Notes: a model not told the origin generated them from the sequence alone. Counted from the first letter of the stretch, positions 39,363 to 49,590 are shown. The stretch: DNA of 64,000 nt from an uncultured Paracoccaceae bacterium (GCA_947487205.1 CANKVU010000002.1:62001-126000); one strand, 5' to 3'. Numbers and translations are program-made.

Positions 39363-40943
39363 TCATCCCCCCGTCCGCGCAGCGCCGCAGCCGCCGGTGG
39401 AAAAGCAGGTGGCGAGCATCCCCCGCAGATCCGCCATGCTGCGTTCGGCCAGGTCCGCTTCCGGCAGCATGCCGTCCGACCAGCGCCCCGGCAAGCGGTC
39501 GAGCAGCCGCGCATCGCGCGCGATGACGTGGATCGGCACCGCCGCGCTGACGCTCGTGCCGGCGACGAGCGGCGCGGGCTGGTGGTCGCCCAGGACCACG
39601 ACTAGCGCGTCGCCGGCCGATCGGGCCACCCATTGGGCCACCACCTCGACCGCGTAGTCGAGGGCGCGGGAATAGGCCGCGCGGATCGTGTCGGGCGCCG
39701 ACCACACCTCCGCCGGGGTCGCGCCCGACCGGCGGCGGCCGTCGAAGGCCGCCCCGTCCCCCACCGCCTCCCAGGGCAGGATCTCGGGCAGGGGCGTCCA
39801 CGGCGCGTGCGAGGAGATGAGCGCCGCCTCCACCATCACCGGCGGCCCGCCGCCCGCCCGCGCCAGGCGGTCGAGGGCGGCGAGCGTGTACTGGTCGGGC
39901 ATCGTCACCCAGTCGAAGGGCCGCCCGCGATAGCCGAGCCGGTCGCGGTCGAGCACCACGTCGTAGCCGAACCAGGCCGCCTCCGGCCAGGCGCGGGTGA
40001 TCGCGGGCATCACCGCCACCGTGCGCCACCCCGCCCGCGCGAAGAGGCGGTTGAGCGACGGCCGGCCGGAGGCGACGAGGGCGTCGTACCGGGCCTGGCC
40101 CGCGGTCCAGAGCCCCGACATCGCCGTGCCGTGGGACAGCCAGCTCTGCCCGCCGCGGGTCGGCGCCCGCATCCATCCCGACCGCACCGCGAACCCCGCC
40201 GCGGCGAGCCGCGCCTCGGCGGCGGCGAGCCGCGCCCGTCCGGTGCGGGCATAGGGCTCCGCCTCGAGCCAGGCGCGCCCGTAGCTCTCGACGAAGAGGA
40301 CGATCACGTCGCGCCCGGCGAGGGCGGCGAAATCTGGCGGCGGCAGGCCGTCGCGGGACAGGTCGCGGGCGAAGTCGCGCTCGTCGGCGAGCGCCGCCTG
40401 AAGCCGCCCGGCGCGCTCGGCGACGGCCTGCGGCAGGACCGGCGCCGACCCTGCCGCGAGGAGGAGGAGCGCGGCGGCCCCGGCGGCGGCGGCTGTGGCG
40501 GCGGGTGCGCCCCGCGCCAGCCGGGTCAGCCCGCCGAGCGCCCAGTGGAGCGCCGCGAAGACCGCCCCGAAGGCCAGGATCGCGGCGGCGAGGGCCGCGC
40601 CCGCGGCCGCCGCGCCGAAGGTGCCCGCCGCCAGCGTCCAGCCCGAGGCCACCAGGTGCAGGTCGAGCACCGGGTTGAAGCCGCGGCGAAACGCGACGAC
40701 CATGCCCAGATCCGCAAGCCGCCACAGGCTCAGCGCCGCCAGCGCCGCCACCAGGGCGGCCCGCAGCCACGCCGTGCCCCGCACCGGAAGGCAGAGGACG
40801 AGCACGATGACGGCCAGATCGGCGGGAGGCGGGACGAAGTGGGACAGGCGGTAGGCCTCGGGGCGGCTCGGCAGCGGCAGCAGCACCGCCAGCAGCAGGA
40901 CGGCCAGCGCGGCGCGCAGCGGTGTTGAGATCCGCGCGGTCAT
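39363..40943 (-). CDS. Membrane-anchored sulfatase/alkaline phosphatase-superfamily (LTA synthase-like) protein
   Basis: N-terminal TMs, then DVIVLFVESYGRAWLE, GGQSWLSHGTAMSGLW, ALVVVLGDHQPAPLVAG. Confidence 0.82.
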   Translation of the reverse strand: MTARISTPLRAALAVLLLAVLLPLPSRPEAYRLSHFVPPPADLAVIVLVLCLPVRGTAWLRAALVAALAALSLWRLADLGMVVAFRRGFNPVLDLHLVASGWTLAAGTFGAAAAGAALAAAILAFGAVFAALHWALGGLTRLARGAPAATAAAAGAAALLLLAAGSAPVLPQAVAERAGRLQAALADERDFARDLSRDGLPPPDFAALAGRDVIVLFVESYGRAWLEAEPYARTGRARLAAAEARLAAAGFAVRSGWMRAPTRGGQSWLSHGTAMSGLWTAGQARYDALVASGRPSLNRLFARAGWRTVAVMPAITRAWPEAAWFGYDVVLDRDRLGYRGRPFDWVTMPDQYTLAALDRLARAGGGPPVMVEAALISSHAPWTPLPEILPWEAVGDGAAFDGRRRSGATPAEVWSAPDTIRAAYSRALDYAVEVVAQWVARSAGDALVVVLGDHQPAPLVAGTSVSAAVPIHVIARDARLLDRLPGRWSDGMLPEADLAERSMADLRGMLATCFSTGGCGAARTGG

Positions 40944-41776
40944 GGCTGCGGCTGGTCCTGCCGCTGGCGCTCCTCGCGCTGGTCCTCTGGGCGGTGGAGC
41001 CCGGCGCGGCCTGGGCGCGCCTGCGCGGCGCCCGGGTCGCGCCGCTCCTGGGCGCGCTGGCGCTCGCCCACGTGGTGATCCTCGCCTCGGCGGCCCGCTG
41101 GGCCGACACCGCCGCCCGGCTGGGCCACCCGGTGCCGCGCCGCCGGGCGGTGGCGGAATACTACGCCGCGAGCCTGCTCAACCAGGTCCTTCCGGGGGGC
41201 GTGGCGGGGGATGCAGTGCGGGTCTGGCGCGGCCGATCGCGGGGCGGCGCCGGACCGGTCGCCCGGGGCGTGGTGATCGAGCGGCTGTCGGGGCAGGTCG
41301 CGCTGGCCGGGGCGCTGGGGCTGGGCCTGGCGCTCGGCGGGGTGCCGGGCACGGGACGGCTCGCGGCGCTCTTCGCCGCCGGGCTGGCGGCGGTGCTGGC
41401 CGGGCTGGCGCTGACGCGCGGCTTCGGCGGGGATCTGCGCCGGGCCTGGGCCACGCCCGGCGCGGCGGCGGCGCAAGCGGCGCTGAACGCCGTGGTCGTC
41501 GCGGCGCTGATCGGCGGGTTCTGGCTGTGCGCGCGGGCGGTCGGCACGCCCATGGCTCCGGCAGAGGCGCTCGTCCTGGTGCCCGTGTGCCTCGTCGCGA
41601 TGCTGCTGCCGGCCGGGATCGGCGGCCTCGGCCTGCGCGAGGGCGCCGCGGCCGCGCTCTGGCCGCTGGCCGGCCACCCGGCCGAGGCCGGGGTCGCGGC
41701 CGCGCTGCTCTTCGGGGCGGCGGCGCTCGCCGGCGCGCTGCCGGGGGCGGTGGTGTTGTCGCGTCACCGTTCCTGA
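40922..41776 (+). CDS. Lysylphosphatidylglycerol synthase TM-region/UPF0104-like flippase family protein
   Basis: MLRSARSWLRLVLPLALLALVLWAV..., AEYYAASLLNQVLPGGVAGDAVRVWRGR, LLPAGIGGLGLREGAAAALW. GTG start. Confidence 0.83.
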   Translation: MLRSARSWLRLVLPLALLALVLWAVEPGAAWARLRGARVAPLLGALALAHVVILASAARWADTAARLGHPVPRRRAVAEYYAASLLNQVLPGGVAGDAVRVWRGRSRGGAGPVARGVVIERLSGQVALAGALGLGLALGGVPGTGRLAALFAAGLAAVLAGLALTRGFGGDLRRAWATPGAAAAQAALNAVVVAALIGGFWLCARAVGTPMAPAEALVLVPVCLVAMLLPAGIGGLGLREGAAAALWPLAGHPAEAGVAAALLFGAAALAGALPGAVVLSRHRS

Positions 41777-42402
41777 CCGAGCCGCGCCAGGTCGCGCGCG
41801 AACGAGGCGAGGATCGCGACCAGGCAGGTCCAGACCAGCGCCCGCCCCGCCGCCGCCGGCAGCGGCAGCGCCAGCAGCGCGATCGGCGTGGCCACCTGCA
41901 GCACGCAGACCGCCTTGCGGATGCGGGATGGGGGCAGGGGGCGGCCGAACCGCGGCCGCCACGCCCGCAGCACCGAGAAGGCGTAATAGGGCGCGATCAG
42001 GGCCAGGATCGCGGGCCCGGCCGGCCCCGTCCGCCAGGCCAGGACCGAGAGGACGAGGGTCAGCGCGGCGTCGACCTCCACGTCGAACCGGGCGCCGAAG
42101 GGCGAGGCGAGCCCGGTGCGCCGCGCCGCCGCGCCGTCGATCCCGTCGAGCGCCAGAATCGTCCCCCCGGCCGCGACGGCCACCGTCGGGGTCAGCGCCC
42201 CGAGCGCGGCGGGGTCGAGCGCCAACGCGGCGAGGCCCGCGACCCCCGCCGCCCGCAGCGCCGTCACCGCGTTGGCGGGGCCGAAGCGGGGATGCAGATG
42301 GGCGCGCAGCCCCGCCAGCACCAGCCCCGTCACCACCGCCCAGACGAGCGGCAGGAACGGCGCGGGGACGATCTCGGACCGCGCGGCGATCCCGGCCCCC
42401 AC
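41764..42402 (-). CDS. CDP-alcohol phosphatidyltransferase family protein (5' end uncertain)
   Basis: Matches DGxxARx8GxxxDxxxD: DGAAARRTGLASPFGARFDVEVD. Multi-TM. The frame stays open upstream, so the true start may be further 5'. Confidence 0.85.
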   Translation of the reverse strand: MGAGIAARSEIVPAPFLPLVWAVVTGLVLAGLRAHLHPRFGPANAVTALRAAGVAGLAALALDPAALGALTPTVAVAAGGTILALDGIDGAAARRTGLASPFGARFDVEVDAALTLVLSVLAWRTGPAGPAILALIAPYYAFSVLRAWRPRFGRPLPPSRIRKAVCVLQVATPIALLALPLPAAAGRALVWTCLVAILASFARDLARLGQER

Positions 42403-42606
42403 CGCCCAGAGCCCCAGCCCGAGCGCCGCGCAGCACAGGAGTGCCCCCGGCCGCGCCCGGTCGGCCGCATGCGCAGGACGGGGCGGATCGGTCGCCGAGA
42501 TGGGTCTTCTCCTTCGCGATGTGCGGTCCAGCTATAGCAGTCCCGGCGCCCGGCGATCGAGCCCGGGGCTGCTACATTCTGGCGCAGACAGGCGGAGGGC
42601 TTGGCG

Positions 42607-43350
42607 ATGTGGGCCGAGGGGACGGCGGCGGCGATCGGGCGGTCGATCGACATCTATTACCGCGACGCTCCGCGCGCCGCCGCGATGGAGGCGCTCCTGG
42701 CGCGCTTCGTCGGCCCCGGCGCGCTCGCCTTCGACATCGGCGCCCATCTGGGCGACCGCAGCGCCGCGATGGCGCGGCTCGGCGCCCGGGTCGTCGCGCT
42801 CGAACCCCAGCCGGCGCTCCACCGGGCGCTCCGCGCCCTCCACCGCCGCACCCCGGGGGTGGAGATCCTGGGCGCCGCGGCCGGCGCGCGGGCCGGGCGG
42901 GCCGAGATGTTCCTCAACACCCGCAACCCGACCGTCTCCACCCTGTCGGGCGCGTTCGTGGCGGCGGCGCGGGACGGGCCCGGTTGGCGCGGCGAGGTCT
43001 GGGACCGGCGCGTCCGGGTGCCGGTGATCCCGCTCGACGCGCTGATCGCCCGGTTCGGGGTGCCGGATTTCGTCAAGATCGACGTGGAGGGCCACGAGGC
43101 GGAGGTGCTGGCCGGCCTGTCGCGCCCGCTCCCCGCCCTGTCGTTCGAGATCACCAGCCTGCGCGTCGCGGCGGGGCTCGAATGCCTCGACCGGCTGGCG
43201 GCTTTGGGGGAATACGCCTTCGCCCTCGCCGCGGGAGAGGGGCACGCGTTCCGCCCCCCCGGCTGGATGCCGGGCCCGGCGATGCGGGCCTGCATCGCGG
43301 GGTTCGGCCATGCGGACAATTCCGCCGACATCTACGCCCGGCGGGTCTGA
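42607..43350 (+). CDS. FkbM family methyltransferase
   Basis: LAFDIGAHLGDRSAAMARLGARVVALEPQPALHRAL, VPVIPLDALIARFGVPDFVKIDVEGHEAEVLAGL. Confidence 0.9.
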   Translation: MWAEGTAAAIGRSIDIYYRDAPRAAAMEALLARFVGPGALAFDIGAHLGDRSAAMARLGARVVALEPQPALHRALRALHRRTPGVEILGAAAGARAGRAEMFLNTRNPTVSTLSGAFVAAARDGPGWRGEVWDRRVRVPVIPLDALIARFGVPDFVKIDVEGHEAEVLAGLSRPLPALSFEITSLRVAAGLECLDRLAALGEYAFALAAGEGHAFRPPGWMPGPAMRACIAGFGHADNSADIYARRV

Positions 43351-44333
43351 CCGGCGCTCTCGGCGGCGGCCCGGCGCCACGCTTCGGGCGACATGCCCGC
43401 GCGGCTGCGGAACGTCCGCCCCAGATGGGAGGCGTCGCAGAACCCGGTCTCGGTCGCGATCGCGGTGACGGATTGCGCCGACCCTTCCAGAAGCCGGCGC
43501 ACCCGGGCCAGGCGCAGGCGCAGGAACGCCTCCGCCGGGCTGAGGCCGAGCGCGGCGGCGAAGTGCCGCTCCAGCTTGCGCCGCCCGACGCCGAGCGCGG
43601 CGGCGATGCGGGCGATGCCGGGGGGCGCGTCGAGCCGCTGCTGCATGTGCAGGATCGCCCGGCGCACCAGCGGGTCGCGGGTGGCCAGGTCGGCGGGCAG
43701 CGCCGGCTGCGGCTCGTCGGCGGGCATCGCCTCGTCGATGATCAGGATGTTGAGGCTCTTGCGCGCCGCCGGGGCGCCGACATGGCGCGCCACCAGCCAA
43801 GCCGCCAGATGCGCGGCGCTCGCGCCCCCCGAACAGGTCAGCCGGTCGCGATCGACGACGAAGATGCGGTCCGACACCGGCACGAGCCCGTCGAACCGTT
43901 CCAGGAAATCGTCGTGGTGGAACCAGCTGACGCAGCAGCGATAGCCCTGCATCAGCCCCGCCTCGTGGAGCAGGAACGCCCCCGTGCAGAGGCCGACCAG
44001 CGGCACCCCGGCGGCGGCGGCGGCGCGCAGGAACGCGGCGCTGCGCGGGTCGAGGCGGCCCGCCTCGTCCAGGAGCCCGCCGACCACCGCGACATAGTCG
44101 AACCGGCGCGGATCGCCCGGCCGCTCGCTGGCGCTGACCGACACGCCGCAGCTCGACCGGACCGGGCCCATGTCGGGCGCCAGCACCGACCAGCTGCAGC
44201 GGATCGGGCGCGACCGGTCGCCCTCGTCCGCGGCCAGGCGCAGCACGTCGACGAAGGTCGCGAAGGCCGACAGCGTGAAGCGTTCGGCCAGGATCAGCCC
44301 GACGCGCAGGCTGGGGGGCGATTGGGCGTCCAT
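43332..44333 (-). CDS. GlxA family AraC-type transcriptional regulator
   Basis: DJ-1/PfpI-like N-terminus (LAERFTLSAFATFVDVLRLAAD, LCTGAFLLHEAGLM), C-term AraC HTH (FCDASHLGRTFRSRAGMSPEAWRR). Confidence 0.93.
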   Translation of the reverse strand: MDAQSPPSLRVGLILAERFTLSAFATFVDVLRLAADEGDRSRPIRCSWSVLAPDMGPVRSSCGVSVSASERPGDPRRFDYVAVVGGLLDEAGRLDPRSAAFLRAAAAAGVPLVGLCTGAFLLHEAGLMQGYRCCVSWFHHDDFLERFDGLVPVSDRIFVVDRDRLTCSGGASAAHLAAWLVARHVGAPAARKSLNILIIDEAMPADEPQPALPADLATRDPLVRRAILHMQQRLDAPPGIARIAAALGVGRRKLERHFAAALGLSPAEAFLRLRLARVRRLLEGSAQSVTAIATETGFCDASHLGRTFRSRAGMSPEAWRRAAAESAGQTRRA

Positions 44334-44378
44334 GACGCGGATATACCACATCGGTGACGCGGATCTACTGGTGACGCG
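44333..44378. promoter_or_regulatory. Direct repeats TGACGCGGATMTA in regulator/sox intergenic region
   Basis: TGACGCGGATATA (44333-44345), TGACGCGGATCTA (44355-44367), partial TGACGCG (44372-44378); first two are 22 nt apart. Confidence 0.5.
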
Positions 44379-44436
44379 CCCCCCCGATCTGTCATAGGCG
44401 GGGAACAGACCCTCGTGCCCCGGGAGGTGGTCCGCC

Positions 44437-45690
44437 GTGACCCGATTCTCCGCCTTCGCCCTCGTGAAGAACGCCCTCAACGGCCAGACCGGCTGGAGCG
44501 AGCAATGGCCCGACGCCCAGCCCAAGGCGGAATACGACGTGGTCATCGTCGGCGCCGGCGGCCATGGCCTGGGCGCCGCGCATTACCTCGCCAAGGAACA
44601 CGGCATCACCAATGTCGCGGTGATCGAGAAGGGCTGGCTCGGCGGCGGCAACACGGGCCGCAACACGACGATCATCCGCTCCAACTACCTCTACGACGAG
44701 AGCGCGCGGCTCTACGACCACGCGCTCGACCTCTGGGAGGGGCTGAGCCAGGAGCTGAACTACAACGTCATGTTCTCGCGCCGGGGGGTCCTGATGCTGG
44801 CGCACAACGTCCACGACGTGCAGAGCTTCCAGCGCCACGTCCACGCCAACCGGCTGAACGGGGTCGACAACACATGGCTGACCCCGGAACAGGCCAAGGA
44901 GTACTGCCCGCCGCTCAACATCTCGAAGGATGCCCGTTACCCCGTCCTCGGCGCGGCGCTGCAGAAACGGGCGGGCACCGCGCGCCACGACGCGGTGGCT
45001 TGGGGCTATGCCCGCTCGGCCGCGGCGCGCGGCGTCGACATCGTGCAGAACTGCCCCGTCACCGCCATCCGCCGCGGCCCCTCCGGCGCGGTGGAGGGGG
45101 TGGAGACGGCGCGCGGCTTCATCCGGGCCCGGAAGGTCGCCGTCTCGGCCGCCGGCCATACCAGCGTCATCATGGACAGCGCCGGCGTGCGGATGCCGCT
45201 CGAAAGCTTCCCGCTCCAGGCGCTCGTCTCCGAGCCGGTGAAGCCCTGCTTTCCCTGCGTGGTGATGTCGAATGCGGTCCATGCCTACATGTCGCAATCC
45301 GACAAGGGCGAGCTGGTGATCGGCTCGGGCACGGACCAGTACACGAGCTATTCCCAGCGCGGCGGCCTGCCCCTCATCGAGCATACGCTGGCCGCGATCT
45401 GCGAGATCTTCCCGATCTTCACCCGGATGCGGATGCTGCGGAAATGGGGCGGCACGGTGGACGTGACGCCGGACCGCTCGGCGATCCTGGGCAAGACCCC
45501 GGTCGAGGGGCTCTACGTCAATTGCGGCTGGGGCACCGGCGGGTTCAAGGCGACGCCCGGCGCCGCCCACACCCTCGCCTGGACCGTGGCGAAGGACGAG
45601 CCGCACCGGATCAACGCGCCCTTCACGCTCGACCGCTTCCGCACGGGGCGGCTGATCGACGAGGCCGCCGCGGCCGCCGTCGCGCATTAA
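44437..45690 (+). CDS. soxB: Sarcosine oxidase subunit beta
   Basis: GTG start; [85 protein letters not shown]. Confidence 0.97.
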   Translation: MTRFSAFALVKNALNGQTGWSEQWPDAQPKAEYDVVIVGAGGHGLGAAHYLAKEHGITNVAVIEKGWLGGGNTGRNTTIIRSNYLYDESARLYDHALDLWEGLSQELNYNVMFSRRGVLMLAHNVHDVQSFQRHVHANRLNGVDNTWLTPEQAKEYCPPLNISKDARYPVLGAALQKRAGTARHDAVAWGYARSAAARGVDIVQNCPVTAIRRGPSGAVEGVETARGFIRARKVAVSAAGHTSVIMDSAGVRMPLESFPLQALVSEPVKPCFPCVVMSNAVHAYMSQSDKGELVIGSGTDQYTSYSQRGGLPLIEHTLAAICEIFPIFTRMRMLRKWGGTVDVTPDRSAILGKTPVEGLYVNCGWGTGGFKATPGAAHTLAWTVAKDEPHRINAPFTLDRFRTGRLIDEAAAAAVAH

Positions 45691-45701
45691 GAGAGGGCAC
45701 C

Positions 45702-46001
45702 ATGCTTCTGATCCACTGTCCCTATTGCGACGAAAGCCTGCCCGAGATGGAATTCGCCTATGCCGGCGAGGCGCATATCGCCCGTCCCGTCGACCCGAAC
45801 GCGGTCTCCGACGACGAATGGCGCGACCACCTCTTCGTCCGGTCCAACGTGCGCGGCCCCCATTACGAGCGCTGGCGCCACGTCCATGGCTGCGCGCGCT
45901 TCTTCAACGCCGTGCGCGACACGGTGAGCGACCGGGTTCTGGGCACCTATGCCGCCGGGGCGCCGCGCCCCTCCCTCGCCGATCTGGGGGTCGAGGAATG
46001 A
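45702..46001 (+). CDS. soxD: Sarcosine oxidase subunit delta
   Basis: MLLIHCPYCDESLPEMEFAYAGEAHIARPVDPNAVSDDEWRDHLFVRSNVRGPHYERWRHVHGCARFFN. Confidence 0.97.
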   Translation: MLLIHCPYCDESLPEMEFAYAGEAHIARPVDPNAVSDDEWRDHLFVRSNVRGPHYERWRHVHGCARFFNAVRDTVSDRVLGTYAAGAPRPSLADLGVEE

Positions 46002-48991
46002 GCCGCTACCGCATTGCCGGAAAGGGCCGGGTCGATTCCGGCCAGCCGATCCAGTTCTCCTTCGACGGGCGGACCTATGACGGCCTGAGGGGCGATACCC
46101 TAGCCTCGGCGCTCCTGTCGCACGGGCTTCATTTGATGGGGCGGTCCTTCAAGTATCACCGGCCGCGCGGCCCGGTCAGCGCCGGCTCCGAGGAGCCGAA
46201 CGCGCTGGTGGGCACCACGCGCGGTCCGGGGCGGTTCGAGCCCAATACCCGCGCCACGATGCAGGAGCTGCGCCACGGCCTCGTCGCCGAAAGCCAGAAC
46301 CGCTGGCCGCATCTGAAATTCGACGCGGGCGCGGTGAACGACGCGCTCTCGCCGCTCTTCTCCGCCGGGTTCTACTACAAGACCTTCATGTGGCCGCGGA
46401 ATTTTTGGGACAAGGTGTACGAGCCGGTGATCCGCGCCGCCGCCGGCCTGGGCCGCGCGCCCGTGGCGGAGGATCCCGACACCTACGCGGCCCGCTACGC
46501 CCATACCGGCGTCCTGGTGATCGGCGCCGGCCCCGCCGGGATCGCCGCCGCCCTGACCGCGGCCCGCGCGGGGTCGGACGTGACGCTGGCGGACGAGGGG
46601 CCCGAGATCGGCGGATCGCTCCTGTCCGACCCCGGCATCTCCATCGACGGGCAGGGCGCCTGGGACTGGCTCGCCGCCCGGCGTGAGGAACTCGACGATC
46701 TGGGCGTCACGATCCTGACCCGCACCACCGCCATCGGCTATTACCACCAGAATTTCCTGGGCCTGGTGGAGAAGCTGACCGACCACCTGGACGAGGCCCC
46801 CGAGGGCGCCCCGCGCGAGCGGATGTGGCGCATCCGCGCCGGCCACGTGGTCCTGTCCCAGGGCGCGCTGGAAAAGCCGCTGATCTTCGACGGCAACGAC
46901 CGCCCCGGCGTGATGCTGGCCGGCGCCGCGCAGACCTACCTCAACCGCTACGGCGTCGCCGTGGGCGAGCGTCCCGTGGTCGTCACCTCGCATGACAGCG
47001 CCTGGTACGCGGCCTTCGACCTGGCCGATGCCGGGGTGCAGGTGCCGGTCATCGTCGATACCCGCGACGAGGTCCGCGACGACCTGCGGCGCGAGGCGCG
47101 CCTGCGCGCCATCGAGGTCCTGACGGGCCAGACCGTCACCGGCACCGCCGGGCGGCTCCGCGTCGCCTCGCTCACCGTGAACCCCGTCGCGGGCGGGACG
47201 GTCGGCGAGGCGCGGACGTTCCGCTGCGATTGTCTCCTGATGTCGGGGGGTTGGACGCCGTCCCTGCACCTCTTCTCGCATACCAAGGCGAGCCTCTCCT
47301 GGGACGACGAGGCCAAGGCGTTCCTGCCCGACAAGTCGATCGAGGCGCTGGAGATCGCGGGCGCCAGCCGCGGCCTCTGGGGCTATGGCGCGGCCCTGAC
47401 CGACGGTGCGGCCGCCGGGCGCGCCGCGGCCGAGGCGCTGGGGCAGGCGGCCGAGACCACGTCCTGGGACGTCTCCGGCGACCGCACCGGCACCGGCCTG
47501 AGCCACGGGCAATTGCCCACCGACCGCGCCCCGTCCCGCGTGCGCGCCTTCGTCGATTACCAGAACGACGTGACCGCCAAGGACATCCGCCTGGCGGTGA
47601 AGGAGGGGATGCGCTCGATCGAGCACGTCAAGCGCTACACCACCACCGGCATGGCCACCGATCAGGGCAAGCTCTCGAACATCAACGCCCTGATGATCGC
47701 CGCCGAGGCGCTGGGGACCACGCCGCCCAGGGTGGGGCTGACGACGTTCCGCCCGCCCTATACGCCGACGACCTTCGGCGCCTTCGCGGGCTACCACCGC
47801 GGCGCCGCCTTCGAGGTGACGCGCAAGACCCCCATCGATGGCTGGGCCGAGGCGCATGGCGCGGTCTGGGAGCCGGTGGGCCAGTGGCGCCGCGCGCGCT
47901 ACTTCCCGCAAGGCGACGAGGACATGGAGGCCGCCGTCGCCCGCGAATGCCGCGCCGTGCGCGCGGGCGTGGGCGCCTTCGACGCCTCGACGCTCGGCAA
48001 GATCGACGTGACGGGGCCGGACGCGGCCGAATTCATGAACCGCATGTACACCAACGCCTGGACGAAGCTGGCCCCCGGCCGCGCCCGCTACGGCCTGCTC
48101 CTGGGCGAGGACGGCTATGTGCGCGACGACGGCGTGGTGGGCCGGATCGGGCCCGACCGCTTCCACGTCACGACCACGACGGGCGGCGCGGCGCGGGTCC
48201 TCAACATGATGGAGGATTACCTCCAGACCGAATGGCCCGACCTCGACGTGTGGCTGACCTCCACCACCGAGCAATGGGCGGTCGTGGCGCTGAACGGCCC
48301 CGAGGCGCGCCGCGTGCTGGAGTCGCTGGTCGCGGGGCTCGACATCTCCGCCGACGCCTTCCCGATGATGTCGGTGGCCGACTGCACCGTCGCGGGATTC
48401 CCCGCCCGGCTCTTCCGCCTCAGCTTCACCGGCGAGCTGGGATTCGAGATCAACGTCCCCGCCCGCCACGGCCGCGCGCTCTGGGAGGCGGTGATGGAGA
48501 GCGGGAAGGCCCACGGAATCACCCCCTACGGGACCGAGGCGATGCACGTGCTGCGCGCCGAGAAGGGCTTCATCATCGTCGGCCAGGACACCGACGGCAC
48601 CGTCACGCCCGAGGATCTCGGCCTCGGCTGGACCATCGGCAAGACCAAGTCAGATTTCGTCGGCAAGCGCTCCCTCGCCCGGCCCGACCTGGTGGCGCGG
48701 GGGCGCAAGCAATTCGTGGGCCTGCTGACCGCGGACGGCGCGACCAGGCTGGAGGAGGGGGCGCAGATCGTCGACGATCCCGACCAGCCGCTGCCGATGC
48801 GGATGATCGGCCATGTCACGTCGAGCTATCACAGCGCCGCGCTGGGACGGTCGATCGCGCTCGCCGTGGTCGAGAACGGGCGCGACCGGATGGGCGAGAC
48901 GGTCCATGTGCCGATGCCCGGCGGCAGCGTCGCGGCCACCATCGCGCCCGGGGTCTTCTACGACCCCGATGGCGGGCGGGCGAAATTGTGA
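45998..48991 (+). CDS. soxA: Sarcosine oxidase subunit alpha
   Basis: MSRYRIAGKGRVDSGQPIQFSFDGRTYDGLRGDTLASALLSHGLHLMGRSFKYHRPRGPVSAGSEEPNALV...; FAD motif VLVIGAGPAGIAAALTAARAG; C-term GCV-T-like. Confidence 0.97.
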   Translation: MSRYRIAGKGRVDSGQPIQFSFDGRTYDGLRGDTLASALLSHGLHLMGRSFKYHRPRGPVSAGSEEPNALVGTTRGPGRFEPNTRATMQELRHGLVAESQNRWPHLKFDAGAVNDALSPLFSAGFYYKTFMWPRNFWDKVYEPVIRAAAGLGRAPVAEDPDTYAARYAHTGVLVIGAGPAGIAAALTAARAGSDVTLADEGPEIGGSLLSDPGISIDGQGAWDWLAARREELDDLGVTILTRTTAIGYYHQNFLGLVEKLTDHLDEAPEGAPRERMWRIRAGHVVLSQGALEKPLIFDGNDRPGVMLAGAAQTYLNRYGVAVGERPVVVTSHDSAWYAAFDLADAGVQVPVIVDTRDEVRDDLRREARLRAIEVLTGQTVTGTAGRLRVASLTVNPVAGGTVGEARTFRCDCLLMSGGWTPSLHLFSHTKASLSWDDEAKAFLPDKSIEALEIAGASRGLWGYGAALTDGAAAGRAAAEALGQAAETTSWDVSGDRTGTGLSHGQLPTDRAPSRVRAFVDYQNDVTAKDIRLAVKEGMRSIEHVKRYTTTGMATDQGKLSNINALMIAAEALGTTPPRVGLTTFRPPYTPTTFGAFAGYHRGAAFEVTRKTPIDGWAEAHGAVWEPVGQWRRARYFPQGDEDMEAAVARECRAVRAGVGAFDASTLGKIDVTGPDAAEFMNRMYTNAWTKLAPGRARYGLLLGEDGYVRDDGVVGRIGPDRFHVTTTTGGAARVLNMMEDYLQTEWPDLDVWLTSTTEQWAVVALNGPEARRVLESLVAGLDISADAFPMMSVADCTVAGFPARLFRLSFTGELGFEINVPARHGRALWEAVMESGKAHGITPYGTEAMHVLRAEKGFIIVGQDTDGTVTPEDLGLGWTIGKTKSDFVGKRSLARPDLVARGRKQFVGLLTADGATRLEEGAQIVDDPDQPLPMRMIGHVTSSYHSAALGRSIALAVVENGRDRMGETVHVPMPGGSVAATIAPGVFYDPDGGRAKL

Positions 48992-49010
48992 CTTCGACGG
49001 AGAAGTGCCC

Positions 49011-49556
49011 ATGACCGACATCCATGCCGCCACCGCCACCGCCGCCGCCGTGCCCGAGGTGACGGAGCTGCCGCCCCGCACCCGGATCGGCCTGCGGGTG
49101 CGCGCCGGGGGGCGCGACGAGCTGGGCGCGGCGCTCGGCGTCGATCTGCCCGCGCGGATCGGCGACCGGGCGCGCGGCCCGGCGGGGTACGAGGCGCTGT
49201 GCCTGAGGCCGGACGAATGGGTGATCGATGCCGAGGACGGCGCCGCCGGCGACATCCTCGCCCGCCTCGCCGACCGCGCCGCGGCGGTGCCCCACGCGGC
49301 CACCGACATCTCCGACCGGGAGGTGGCGTTCCGCATCGCGGGGCCGGGGACGCTGTCGCTCCTGGCGATGGGCTGCCCGCGCGACCTCGGGCGGCTGGAA
49401 CCGGGCCGCGCCGCGCGCACGATCCTGCACGGCGCCTCGGTCGTGATCCGGCGCGAGGCGCCCGACGCGGTGCGGGTCGATGTCTGGCGCTCCTTCGCGC
49501 CGCATCTGCGCGCGCTCCTTGACACCGGATTGACCGAATTGCGCGCCGGCCTCTGA
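49011..49556 (+). CDS. soxG: Sarcosine oxidase subunit gamma
   Basis: RPDEWVIDA, DISDREVAFRIAGPGTLSLLAMGCPRDL; follows soxA. Confidence 0.92.
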   Translation: MTDIHAATATAAAVPEVTELPPRTRIGLRVRAGGRDELGAALGVDLPARIGDRARGPAGYEALCLRPDEWVIDAEDGAAGDILARLADRAAAVPHAATDISDREVAFRIAGPGTLSLLAMGCPRDLGRLEPGRAARTILHGASVVIRREAPDAVRVDVWRSFAPHLRALLDTGLTELRAGL

Positions 49557-49590
49557 CCGGGACGGCGCCCGCCGACAGGAGCCTCGCCCC

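Noticed and set aside
46100-48547. 815-aa minus-strand ORF
   Set aside because: Antisense shadow of soxA.
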